The notes under the pieces: model-generated
Seen by the model: only the letters and a program-made list of their open reading frames with translations
The model's database searches: none
What the model was told of the DNA's origin: nothing
Position numbers and translations under genes: made by a program
In this document: piece after piece, positions 28,304 through 38,237 of the stretch
Layout of the letters: the number at the start of each line of letters is the position of its first letter
Numbering within the stretch: position 1 is the stretch's first letter
Origin: Candidatus Levybacteria bacterium CG_4_9_14_0_2_um_filter_35_21
GTDB lineage: Bacteria; Patescibacteriota; Microgenomatia; Levybacterales; UBA12049
Assembly (NCBI GenBank): GCA_002788395.1
Contig: PFRF01000008.1
Coordinates: 1-38,708 of the forward strand
DNA length: 38,708 nt
Direction: 5' to 3'

Positions 28304-29878
28304 ATGGAAGGAAAACCCCTATCGGAGCTTGCTAATAGCTTAATTTCGGTTTTTGACGAAGAAGTTCCTGAAACAAGAGATAGGAAAATTAGTGTTAATC
28401 CGGTTGTCTCCAAAGTTGCCTCAATTTACGAAAAAGTAAGAAACGCTATGGATTATCGTGATCAGGAAGTAATCCTAAGAGCGGCAATAGAAAGAATCTT
28501 AAAAAGAAGGACTCTTTTTGGTGGTGTTGCAAAAACCATTGCAGAACCTTTGGTGCGTGAATTGGTTTGGGCACGATATTTTCCGGATGAAAGCGTTTCG
28601 GAATCGATGACAGCGAGAGTAGAAGAACGAATTGACCTTTACATAAAGTTAAGACATGAAATTTTAGCAAAACATTTGATTATTTCCGAAAAAAGCCTTA
28701 ACGAGTGGATTTACCATCTAATGTCCTCAGATGTTGAACACACTCTTTGCCCACGGAAGAAAAAAGAATACATGAGTAATTTTATGTTTAGAGTTATGCG
28801 CGATAATATTACGATTATAGATGAAGGAGAGCAACAGAAAGATATTCAGGTTTTTATTGCCGTTCATAAATCTTACGCAAAAGATGATCTCGCAATGTTG
28901 CGTTTCCATTTATTCAATCAGTTTCTCGGAAAATTAACTGCTGAGAACTTACCAAAAGTCATAGAAAATTTCCCGGAAGGTTATAGGGAAATAAACAACC
29001 AGCTTAATTATCCGCGGAAAGATAAAATATTTAATTATATTAAAGATAAAACAGTTATTTTTTTTGTTCTCGAAGACTTTCTTAATATAGGGAAGGGGGG
29101 AATAAAACAGCTCATAAATGATGATGGTGAATTTAGAAGAATTATATATAGTATCTGTGAGGCAAGATATGCAGGAATTGCTTCTAAGGTTAGAACAGCA
29201 ATTTTTAGAAGTATTATTTTCTTACTTCTTACCAAAGCTCTTTTTGCTCTCAGCATAGAGGGAACTTTTGAAAGTATTTTTTATGGTCGGGTACTTTGGA
29301 CGGCAATTTTAATTAACATTGTTGTTCCGCCACTTTTAATGGCAGCTCTTGGATTTTCTATAAAAACTCCGGATCGTGAAAATTCAAAAAAAATCTTCAA
29401 TTACATTAGGGCGATTCTACTAAGCGGGGATCCGAAATTAGCCAATCAGCTTAGTATAAAAACAAAACCCGACAAGATGAAGCCTCTCTTAAATACAATT
29501 TTTAGTTTTCTTTGGATAATTACTTTTTTCTTGGTATTCGGAATAATATTTTATGTTTTAAACAGATTTTCTTTTAATCCTTTAAGTATGTTTGTTTTTG
29601 TTTTCTTCTTGGCAATCGTTTCCTTTCTTGCTTACAGGATAAATCAGGTAGCGAAAATTTATTCAATTGAGCCGAGAAAAAACGTAATGACATCGGTTAC
29701 GGATTTTCTTTTTATACCTTTTGTAACCGTAGGAAGAAAATTAACAGATGGGATTTCTCAAATCAACGTTTTCCTTTTTCTTCTGGATTTTGTAATTGAA
29801 GCACCTTTTAAGGGTTTATTTAGCTTCTTTGAACAATGGTTTCTCTTCTTGCAGAACAAAAGGGAGGAGTTGGAGTAA
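28304..29878 (+). CDS. Large hypothetical protein with C-terminal transmembrane segments
   Basis: 524-aa ORF, hydrophobic stretches in second half. Confidence 0.7.
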   Translation: MEGKPLSELANSLISVFDEEVPETRDRKISVNPVVSKVASIYEKVRNAMDYRDQEVILRAAIERILKRRTLFGGVAKTIAEPLVRELVWARYFPDESVSESMTARVEERIDLYIKLRHEILAKHLIISEKSLNEWIYHLMSSDVEHTLCPRKKKEYMSNFMFRVMRDNITIIDEGEQQKDIQVFIAVHKSYAKDDLAMLRFHLFNQFLGKLTAENLPKVIENFPEGYREINNQLNYPRKDKIFNYIKDKTVIFFVLEDFLNIGKGGIKQLINDDGEFRRIIYSICEARYAGIASKVRTAIFRSIIFLLLTKALFALSIEGTFESIFYGRVLWTAILINIVVPPLLMAALGFSIKTPDRENSKKIFNYIRAILLSGDPKLANQLSIKTKPDKMKPLLNTIFSFLWIITFFLVFGIIFYVLNRFSFNPLSMFVFVFFLAIVSFLAYRINQVAKIYSIEPRKNVMTSVTDFLFIPFVTVGRKLTDGISQINVFLFLLDFVIEAPFKGLFSFFEQWFLFLQNKREELE

Positions 29879-29949
29879 TTTTTATTGACAGAAATTTATT
29901 TCTCTGCTATCTTACTAAAGCCCTTCGATATTACTCAGGGTAAACTTTT

Positions 29950-30276
29950 ATGGCAGACATAAAATTAACAGATCAAAATTTCAATGAAGAAGTTTTAAAA
30001 GCAGAGACGCCTGTTGTAGTAGATTTTTGGGCAGAATGGTGTATGCCGTGCAGAATGGTAGGACCAATTATTGAAGAGCTCGCTAAGGAATACGAAGGCA
30101 AAGTAAAAGTAGGCAAAATGAATGTGGACGAAAACTCCCAAATTCCAGGGAACTTTGGAATTATGAGCATTCCAAGCATTCTTATTTTTAAAAATGGGCA
30201 GCCCGTTAAGACCATTATTGGTGCGCAGCCAAAAGACAACTTCAAGAAAGAAATAGAAGCAATACTCAGCTCCTAG
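29950..30276 (+). CDS. trxA: Thioredoxin
   Basis: VVDFWAEWCMPCRMVGPIIEELA, IMSIPSILIFKNGQ. Confidence 0.97.
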   Translation: MADIKLTDQNFNEEVLKAETPVVVDFWAEWCMPCRMVGPIIEELAKEYEGKVKVGKMNVDENSQIPGNFGIMSIPSILIFKNGQPVKTIIGAQPKDNFKKEIEAILSS

Positions 30277-30341
30277 CCTTCAGCAGCTAGCGCCTAGTTA
30301 AGAACTAATTGCTAGTGGCTAGTTGCTAGACACTAATATTT

Positions 30342-31271
30342 ATGATGTACGACGTTATTGTTATTGGATCCGGACCTGCAGGTTTGACTGCCGCAATCTA
30401 TACTACCCGCGCGAACTTAAAAACCTTAATTATTGGTGGAGTTAGTTGGGGAGGTCAGTTAATGCTTACCACAGAGGTTGAAAATTTTCCCGGTTTTCCG
30501 CAAGGGATTATGGGACCGGATTTAATGGCAAATATGCGAAAACAAGCCGAAAAATTCGGCGCGGAAATTGTTGAAGAAAATTTTACCTCTGAAGAATTTT
30601 CAGCTTCCAATGGTAAATCTTTTACAATTAGAGCAGGAGATAGGTCTTTCGAAGGTAGATCTGTAATTTTGGCAACCGGTGCCGATACAAAGTGGTTGGA
30701 CGTGCCCGGAGAAAAAGAAAAAATTGGTCGTGGTGTTTCTACCTGTGCTCCTTGTGACGGTCCTTTTTTCAAAAATAAAGATGTCATAGTTGTTGGTGGG
30801 GGAGATAGTGCGATGGAAGAGGCGGAAGTTATGACTCGCTATGCAACTTCCGTAACTTTAATTCATAGGCGGGATACACTTCGTGCCAGCAAAATAATGC
30901 AAGACAAGATTAAAAGTAATCCTAAAATAAAAATTATTTTAGACACTCAGGTTTCTAAAATTTTAGGAGATTTTAAAGTTACTGGAGTGGAACTAGCTAA
31001 CGTAAAAACAGGGGAAAAGAGAGAAATGGCAACAGACGGGGTTTTTGTAGCAATCGGACATATTCCAAATACAGCCTTATTTAAAGGAATAGACTTGGAT
31101 GAAAAAGGTTACATAAAAGTATATGAACACACAAAAACAAATGTCGAAGGCGTCTTTGTTGCTGGTGATGTGCATGATATTCATTACAAGCAGGCAATCA
31201 CCGCCGCCGGCTTTGGCTGCATGGCAGCTTTGGAAGTAGAGAAGTGGCTTAGAGAACAAAACTCAAAATAG
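30342..31271 (+). CDS. trxB: Thioredoxin-disulfide reductase
   Basis: GSGPAGLTAAIYTTRANL, CAPCDGPFF, VVGGGDSAMEEA, FVAGDVHDIHYKQAITAAGFGCMAA. Confidence 0.97.
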   Translation: MMYDVIVIGSGPAGLTAAIYTTRANLKTLIIGGVSWGGQLMLTTEVENFPGFPQGIMGPDLMANMRKQAEKFGAEIVEENFTSEEFSASNGKSFTIRAGDRSFEGRSVILATGADTKWLDVPGEKEKIGRGVSTCAPCDGPFFKNKDVIVVGGGDSAMEEAEVMTRYATSVTLIHRRDTLRASKIMQDKIKSNPKIKIILDTQVSKILGDFKVTGVELANVKTGEKREMATDGVFVAIGHIPNTALFKGIDLDEKGYIKVYEHTKTNVEGVFVAGDVHDIHYKQAITAAGFGCMAALEVEKWLREQNSK

Positions 31272-31289
31272 CCCAATAATTTTGACTCA

Positions 31290-31481
31290 ATGATGTATAA
31301 TAAAGTTATGAAATTGGAAGAATTAATTAAATTACAAAATAAATGGGTTGCATTCTCAAAAGATAGGAAAAAAGTTGTAGAGAAAGCTAGTTCTTTGGAA
31401 AATTTGCTTAAAAAAATTAAAAACGAAAAAGACTTGATTGTCTCTTTTATGCACCCCGCTGATAAATTCCTTTCCCCCTAA
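31290..31481 (+). CDS. DUF5678-like small protein
   Basis: LQNKWVAFSKDRKKVVEKASSLENLLKKI...DLIVSFMHPADKFLSP. Confidence 0.6.
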   Translation: MMYNKVMKLEELIKLQNKWVAFSKDRKKVVEKASSLENLLKKIKNEKDLIVSFMHPADKFLSP

Positions 31482-31490
31482 ATCTTAACA

Positions 31491-31918
31491 ATGAAAGATG
31501 TCACTTTTTTTACATTTCAGAAGTTGGACAAGATTTAACCACAGGAAAAATATTTGAAGTTTTAAGACCAAAAATTCCAGTTAGGCTCTCTATCAATCAT
31601 AATGTTTCAAAGATATTAGTGGATTGCCTTTTTGATACAGGAGCGGATAGAAATTTATTTCCGGCTGCATGGGGGAGAAGCTTAGGTCTTAAAATAGAGA
31701 AAGGTAAGTTGGTAAAAACAATGGGCATTGGCGGTAAGGAAATTAAAGCTTATACGCACCCCGTTGTCTTATTTATTCAAGGTCAAAAAATAACAACAGA
31801 AGCAGATTTTACAGATGAAAATAATACTCCCTTGCTCGGCAGAGAGGGTTTTATGAATAAGTTTGAGGACATCGTTATTAATGAGAAGAAAAAATTTGTA
31901 AGACTGTCTTTCGCATAG
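31491..31918 (+). pseudogene. Retropepsin-like aspartyl protease, apparently frameshifted at a T7 run near the N-terminus
   Basis: FDTGADRNLF catalytic motif and LLGREGF; MKDVTFF joins YISEVGQDLTTGKIFEVLRPKIPVRLSI only if one T is added; annotated GTG-start ORF is 31619..31918. Confidence 0.65.
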
Positions 31919-31938
31919 GATTAACGATGGAAAATAGT

Positions 31939-32127
31939 TTAACCTCGTTTCAAAACGAATTTTCTAATCAAAAGAATATCGAATGCGAAGAAAAGAATTA
32001 CAAATAGCGTATAAAGATAAGGTTGGAGTGGAGTGGCATCAAAATCATGAATATTTATTCTACCTAAAGCAATCATTATTACCACTATTTCAATTAAAGA
32101 ACACGGGGTTAATCCCCTGGCAGGCAC
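31939..32127 (-). CDS. Short membrane protein fragment
   Basis: Two hydrophobic segments; start uncertain (GTG), may be truncated. Confidence 0.35.
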   Translation of the reverse strand: MPARGLTPCSLIEIVVIMIALGRINIHDFDATPLQPYLYTLFVILFFAFDILLIRKFVLKRG

Positions 32128-32172
32128 AGTCCAATGTTTTAAAATGTAAATAGTTTCAAATTTACTATTAGG

Positions 32173-32197
32173 AAACAGCTTTCGGGCTGTTTTTTTG
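32173..32197 (+). terminator. Rho-independent terminator
   Basis: ACAGCT-TTCG-GGCTGT followed by a T-run. Confidence 0.7.
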
Positions 32198-32541
32198 TGG
32201 AAAAATGCTAATTGCCTTCCAATAGATTTGGTTACCAGACTGGTAAGTTGAGATTATCTAATACTTGAAAGGGTCGAAATATAGTTAAATAAAATATAAA
32301 TATGAAATTAAATTACTCCTCACGATTTAAGAAGAGAGTGAATAAAAAAGGTGAATATTTATCTTCGGGATCTAGAAATATTAACTTTTCTGGATTTAGT
32401 TCCTTTGGCAATCTAATTAATGAGATAAGTAAATTACTTAAAAATATTAATTCTTTTCTCCCTTGACCCAGCCATATCTTACCGTTCGGCTTTTCAGAAC
32501 TATTCGTTCACGCCTCAAGGAGCGATTATCGGCGGGTCTGC

Positions 32542-32571
32542 GCACCACCCTTTTTTGGAAAAGAGTGGTGC
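32542..32571. repeat. Hairpin abutting the rRNA promoter -35 box
   Basis: GCACCAC..CTTTT..AAAAG..GTGGTGC. Confidence 0.7.
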
Positions 32572-32600
32572 TTGACACCTTTTTAAGGCTGTGTTAAGAT
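32572..32600 (+). promoter_or_regulatory. Putative promoter of the tRNA-Ala/23S/5S operon
   Basis: TTGACA - 17 nt - TAAGAT. Confidence 0.75.
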
Positions 32601-32770
32601 ACTTAAACGAGTTCTGCTTTGAGCGGAAATTATTCGTATTTATGAGGAAACTTTTTAAAATAGTAGTTTGTACCCGTTACGGGCCTCAATTTTCTGGTTA
32701 AAAACGATTAATTTTTCTTCTTTGGCAAATTCTCGATTGACATTTCTATTTGTAGTTTGGTCCTAATTTC

Positions 32771-32843
32771 GGGCCGGTAGCTTAGCTGGTAGAGCGTCGC
32801 GTTTGCATCGCGAAGGTCGAGAGTTCGAATCTCTTCCGGTCCA
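32771..32843 (+). tRNA. tRNA-Ala (TGC)
   Basis: Cloverleaf GGGCCGG TA GCTT..; anticodon loop TTTGCAT; GAGAG TTCGAAT CTCTT; CCGGTCC A. Confidence 0.95.
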
Positions 32844-32903
32844 CAAAATGACCGAAGAGATGAGAAGCAAGGTCCCCGTCAGGGGAAATCTCTTCCGGTC
32901 CAC
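32829..32903. repeat. 16-bp direct repeat of the tRNA-Ala 3' end flanking a hairpin segment
   Basis: ATCTCTTCCGGTCCAC at 32829-32844 and 32888-32903. Confidence 0.9.
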
Positions 32904-32998
32904 CAACTTAGCGTTTGGTCTTTAGTCTTTGGTCTTTCGTAACGGATGTTCTCCGTCAAAGACCAGAGACTAGTGACTAATAGCCCATTGTTGTTTTG

Positions 32999-33040
32999 TG
33001 TGTAGCGCTTGCTAGAAAAGACTCTAGCCGCTACACACTA
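32999..33040 (+). other. Hairpin in the tRNA-Ala/23S spacer
   Basis: TGTGTAGCG..GCTAGA / TCTAGC..CGCTACACA. Confidence 0.75.
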
Positions 33041-33054
33041 GATAATAATGATTT

Positions 33055-33067
33055 GGCTCTTTGACAA
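33055..33067 (+). promoter_or_regulatory. boxA-like antitermination site
   Basis: GGCTCTTTGACAA resembles the E. coli rrn boxA GCTCTTTAACAA. Confidence 0.6.
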
Positions 33068-33628
33068 GTGAGGAGAAGAATTTCCGTTTAATTTTTCTGT
33101 TAGCAATAACAGGAAATTTAACGGAATTAAAGATAATTAAATCTACTCATAATGCCGATAATGAATGCCTAGGAGATTTTGGCCGAGGAAGGACGCATAT
33201 GGCGGCGATACTCATCGGGTAGGTGCCATAAACCTATGATCCGGTGGTGTCCGAATGGGGGAACCCCTCGCATTTTGCGAGAACCTAACATAAAGTTATA
33301 TCAGTAATGGTATATATAGTATTAGGTGGGGAACGGTGTGAACTGAAACATCTTAGTAGCACCAGGAAAAGAAATCATATGAGATTCCGTAAGTAGCGGC
33401 GAGCGAAAGCGGAGCAGTCTAAACCCGAATTTATTCGGGGGTTGCAGGGCAGACGATATTCGATGCAGTTTTTTCTAGTAGAAGGACTTGGAATAGTCCC
33501 CCATAGAAAGTGAAAGGCTTGTAAACGAAAGAAAAGACTCCGATAGTTTGTACCTAAGTACCATGGAGCACGATAAAACTCTGTGGGAATCTGGGGCGGC
33601 CACGTTCCAAGACTAAACACCAAAATCT

Positions 33629-33667
<39 letters not shown>

Positions 33668-34242
33668 CACCCCGGGAGGGGAATGAAATAGACCTGAAAT
33701 TGTCGGCTGACAAGCAGCGAGAGTCCCGATTTATCGGGATAATCGCGTGCCTATTGAAGAATGAACCGGTGAGTTATTGATTGCAGCGTTGGTCTAAGTT
33801 ACGTAACGTAACGGAGACATAGTGAAAGCGTGACCTAATTGGTCGTTAGTTGCAGTCAGTAGACCCGAAACTGGGTGAGCTATCCTTGAGCAGGGTGAGT
33901 CCCGATGAGAATCGGGAGGAGGCCCGAACCCGTATCCGTAGCAATGGGTTGGGATGACTTGAGGTTAGGGGCAATATGCCAAACGAACCCAGAGATAGCT
34001 GGTTCTCCCCGAAATATATTTTGGTATAGCGGGATACGTATAGAGCTTTGGAGGTAGAGCACTGAATGGTTCACGGCGGCGCAAGCTGTCGTAACCAATC
34101 AAACTCCGAATGCCAGAGCTTGTTGTATTCTAGTCAGACTCGTCGGGCTAAGCTGATGGGTCAAAAGGGAAACAGCCCAGACTACCAACTAAGGCCTCTA
34201 AATAAAAACTAAGTTTAGAAGGAAGTCAAGTTCCAGAGACAA

Positions 34243-34273
<31 letters not shown>

Positions 34274-35137
34274 TAAAGATAGCGTAACAGCTCACTGGAG
34301 GATCGGTACTTGGCGCCGAAAATTTACCGAGGATTAAGTTTTTTGCCGAAGTTGTAGAATGCGCGTAAGCGTTTTGGTAGGGGAGCGTTCTGTTTGCAGT
34401 GAAGCTGTGCTGTAAGGCGTGGTGGAGCGGACAGAAGTGAGAATGCCGGTATGAGTAGCGAGAGTCCTGTGAGAAACAGGACCGCCGAATGCCCAAGGTT
34501 TCCTCCGCAATGTAAGTCAGCGGAGGGTTAGTCGGCCCTAAGGGTGGCCCTTAATTAAAGGGGGATAGCCCGATGGACAAGTCGTTGAAATTCGACTACA
34601 GAATATGAATATTCTGAGGGGGTAACGGAGTTGGAAGATCATATCCTGCCGCAAGGTGGGACCAAGCAGCTAGGTAGGAGTAAGCGGCAAATCCCTTATT
34701 CTGTTTCCCCGATTTAATCGGGGTTTAATCGAGCTGTGAGTGAAAGTTTCCTAGTAGTAGGGAACAAGAGTGTAAATTTCAGTTTCCAAGAAACGCCTCA
34801 CTGGTCCGCCGTAAGGTGGAAAAATTCATATTTTACCGTACCAATTACCGACACAGGTGGGCTGGTCGAGTAGACTAAGGCGATCGGGAGAAAGATGTTC
34901 AAGGAACTCGGCAATAAATCTAGGCGTAACCTTTGGGAGATGCCTTACCGCGTGTAAGAACGCGGCTACAACAAAAGATTACTTAGCGACTGTTTATCTA
35001 AAACACAGGTCCCTGCAAAGCCGAAAGGCAACGTATAGGGGCTGACACCTGCCCAGTGCTGGTAAGTCAAGTATCTCTAGTGAGACAGCAATGTTCAGCT
35101 TAGGATACAAGCTCCAGTAAACGGCAGCAGTAACTAT

Positions 35138-35836
35138 AAGAAATTGTAGTTGTAAAATTTAGCTATATGCTGGAAAATCTGTACCGCAAACGGTTGAAGT
35201 ATCTGACGCTACTATGTTAAAATTAATATAGTGAAAATGCGATCAGTGCAGACAATCAGCAGGAAAGACCTTGATCGGAAAAATTTAGGCTATTTTATAG
35301 CAGGATTTGTTGAAGGAGAGGGAAGCTTTAATGTATCGCTTCGTAAAAAAAGCGACTATAAAGTTAATTGGCAAGTCGTCTTAAGTTTTAATGTTTCACA
35401 AAAAGATCCATCTATTCTTTATATCATTAAAAAAGAATTAGAATGTGGAATTATTAAGACTAGGAAAGATGGTTTGCGCTCTCTGGACACAACAAATGCT
35501 CAAGAAATAGTTGAAAAAGTTATTCCATATTTTTCTAAATACCCTTTATTATCTAAAAGTAAAATTTATAACTTTAATATTTTTTGCAAAATTTCAAAAC
35601 TTGTACAAAGTGGAGAACACAAAAATATTAATGGTTTAAAAAAGATTTCTCTCTTAAGAGAAAAATTAAATAAAGGTAAGGGGCGAACAAGAAAATATGA
35701 GTATAAAGATATATTTCCGGTTAAGGAATCCTCAGAGACTATACGCTAAACTCGTTTTACAAAACGATGATGATATAGTCCGACCTCATGGGCGACCATG
35801 AGACTCTGTAGCCAATCAGAGCACGTAACAAAAGTG
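35138..35836 (+). other. Group I intron 1 at position equivalent to L1917
   Basis: P1 AACUAU|..GUAGUU with U-G at splice site; CAGAGACTATACG and GATGATATAGTCCGA core; terminal G then AACTGTTCTATGGT. Confidence 0.9.
35231..35749 (+). CDS. LAGLIDADG homing endonuclease (intron 1)
   Basis: GYFIAGFVEGEGSFNVSLRKK. Confidence 0.92.
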   Translation: MKMRSVQTISRKDLDRKNLGYFIAGFVEGEGSFNVSLRKKSDYKVNWQVVLSFNVSQKDPSILYIIKKELECGIIKTRKDGLRSLDTTNAQEIVEKVIPYFSKYPLLSKSKIYNFNIFCKISKLVQSGEHKNINGLKKISLLREKLNKGKGRTRKYEYKDIFPVKESSETIR

Positions 35837-35850
35837 AACTGTTCTATGGT

Positions 35851-36105
35851 AACTAACTTCGTTGCCTTAGAAATCGTGTTTTAGAAATCCGACTATATGC
35901 TGGAAAAACTCATGTATCCGACAATACTAGAAATAGTGAAAATTTGATCGGTGGAGTCAATCAGCAGGAAAGACTCCGATGTATCATCGGAGAATCCCCA
36001 GAGACTATACGTCGGAGTCCCAATTGAATCGGGACAAGATATAGTCCGAACTCTATAGCGATATAGAGAGTTTAGGTAATAATTTATCTAAGATTAACAA
36101 TAATG
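35851..36105 (+). other. Group I intron 2 (255 nt, ORF-less) at position equivalent to L1931
   Basis: P1 CTATGGU|..GCCTTAG; core CAATCAGCAGGAAAGAC, AGAGACTATACG, AAGATATAGTCCGA; terminal G then AGCGAAGTTCCTTG. Confidence 0.88.
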
Positions 36106-36602
36106 AGCGAAGTTCCTTGTCGGGCGAGTTCCGACCCGCACGAATGGTAGAACGACTAAGTAACTGTCTTGAACATCTACCCGGCGAAATTGAGATGGCT
36201 GTGAAGACGCGGCCTAATTATGCATGGACAAAAAGACCCCGGGAGCTTTACTGTAGCTTGGCATTTGAAAGTTTATTTTAATTGTTTAGAATAGGAGGGA
36301 GCTTAGGCGAAATATGAAATACCTCTCTTTGAAATAAGTGATCATTACTTTTAGCCACATAAAAATCTGGCAGAAGGACAGTGTCTGGTGGGCAGTTTAA
36401 CTGGGGAAGTTGACTCCTAAAGAGTAACGGAGTCGTACAAAGGTTGGCTAGTCTTGGATGGAAATCAAGATAATAGTGCAAACGCATAAGCCAGCTTGAC
36501 TGCGAGACCTACAAGTCGAGCAGGGACGAAAGTCGGTGTTAGTGATCCTGTAATGCCTAGTGGTAGGCATACAGCTTAACGGATAAAAGCTACCCCGGGG
36601 AT

Positions 36603-37489
36603 ACATTACTGTGTCCCGATTCTGTGGTAACATAGAATCAAGTATACGGCTAATAACGGTGAAGCCCTCTTGTCTGGTGGTTACAAGTCTTTCCACTACG
36701 AGGAGGCAAAGGGTAATACCGTGGGAAGTCGGAGGAATAAATGACACGAAAACAGAAAGATATCGTAATAGGAATGATTTTAGGCGATGCTTATTTGCAA
36801 AAAACAGGTAAGCAAAACGCAAGATTACGACTTGAACAAGGAATTTCTCAGAGAAATTATCTTGAATGGAAAGTAGAACAATTACAGAACTATTTTCAAA
36901 GCAAGATAAAAGTTCTTGAACGAAATAATCCTATTTGGAATAAAACATATCAATATGTTCGAATCCAATCGACAGCAAGTCCTGATTTTGGAAAATTGCA
37001 AAACATTTTTTACAACAATTCGCAAAAGATTATTCCAAAAACTATAACAACAATCTTTAAAAACCCTCTTTCTTTAGCTGTTTGGTTTATGGATGATGGA
37101 TATTATTATCAAAGAGATAAAATAGCTTATCTTTATATTCCAAATTTTGATAAAGAAAGTATGAAGTATTTACTAGAAACGTTGAAACACAATTTCAGCC
37201 TTCTGCCGATACTTAAAAAGAAAAAAAGGGGATCTGTTCTAATCTTTAGTGTCATAGAAACGCAAAAATTGATAAGCTTAATAGGGAAACATATTATTCT
37301 ATCAATGCGTTATAAATTACCTCTTGACCCCGTATCGACTGATCGAAAGTCGCACAACGCGACAAGTAGTGAGATAGTTATTTAACTATCACACGCCGTA
37401 CCCCTGAAGTAAAAAATTTCACACTTTAGGGTGAAGATATAGTCAGTGCAGCAAGAAATTGCTGATAGGATGTAGAAATACATTTCATG
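36603..37489 (+). other. Group I intron 3 at position equivalent to L2449
   Basis: P1 GGGAU|..GUCCC; AAGATATAGTCA core; terminal G then AACAGGCTGAT. Confidence 0.88.
36741..37385 (+). CDS. LAGLIDADG homing endonuclease (intron 3)
   Basis: IVIGMILGDAYLQ and LAVWFMDDGYYYQ, two LAGLIDADG motifs. Confidence 0.93.
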   Translation: MTRKQKDIVIGMILGDAYLQKTGKQNARLRLEQGISQRNYLEWKVEQLQNYFQSKIKVLERNNPIWNKTYQYVRIQSTASPDFGKLQNIFYNNSQKIIPKTITTIFKNPLSLAVWFMDDGYYYQRDKIAYLYIPNFDKESMKYLLETLKHNFSLLPILKKKKRGSVLIFSVIETQKLISLIGKHIILSMRYKLPLDPVSTDRKSHNATSSEIVI

Positions 37490-37528
37490 AACAGGCTGAT
37501 CGCATCCAAGCGTCCACAGCGACGATGC

Positions 37529-37569
<41 letters not shown>

Positions 37570-37576
37570 GAGAAGC

Positions 37577-37636
<60 letters not shown>

Positions 37637-37777
37637 AAGACAGTTCGGTCTCTATCCTGCATAATCGTTGAGATTTGAGGGAATTTGTCCCTAGTACGAG
37701 AGGACTGGGATGAGGGAATCCCTGGTGTGTCAGTTGTTTCTTTAAAAGAGCAACGCTGAGTAGCTATATTCCCAACC

Positions 37778-37808
<31 letters not shown>

Positions 37809-38092
37809 GGTCCCCAAGATAAGATCTCGTCTTATGCTTCGCATAAGAATGATGAAGGATAAGTGCTTAAGGATTAATTAATTTGATTTTTATCATTTAT
37901 CATTAATAATTTGTCATTCTCATGCGGGGCATGAGGAAGACCCCTGGGAGACTACCAGGTTGATAGGCGGGCGGTGTAAGTGCGGTAACGTATTTAGCCT
38001 ACCCGTACTAATGGTCAAGCAGTAGATTTAATTTTTCTTCTCTTCACTTTTGAGGGAGTCACGTCAAACGTGGCGACGTACAAAATTTATAA

Positions 38093-38237
38093 TTTAAAAA
38101 GAGAAATTTTCTGGTGATTAGTGCGAAGTGGTAACACCTCTTCCCATTCCGAACAGAGAAGTGAAACGCTTCAGCGCCGACGATACTGGACTTGTTCCGG
38201 GACAATAAGTCATCGCCAGAAGATTTCTCTTTTTAAA
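38093..38237 (+). repeat. Perfect 15-bp inverted repeat flanking 5S (processing stem and possible terminator)
   Basis: TTTAAAAAGAGAAAT (38093-38107) / ATTTCTCTTTTTAAA (38223-38237). Confidence 0.85.
38108..38222 (+). rRNA. 5S rRNA
   Basis: CTGGTGATTAGTGCGAAGTGGTAACACCTCTTCCCATTCCGAACAGAGAAGTGAAACGC...CATCGCCAG. Confidence 0.92.

Noticed and set aside
32302-32466. 54-codon ORF MKLNYSSRFKKRVNKKGEYLSSGSRNINFSGFSSFGNLINEISKLLKNINSFLP
   Set aside because: Possible small protein, but no recognisable family and no clear RBS; left uncalled.
34857-35045. Plus-strand ORF 34857..35045
   Set aside because: Falls in 23S rRNA; no protein-like features.
36278-36822. Minus-strand ORFs 36278..36487 and 36448..36822 and plus ORF 36611..36811
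   Set aside because: Antisense or overlapping to 23S exon and intron 3; no family match.
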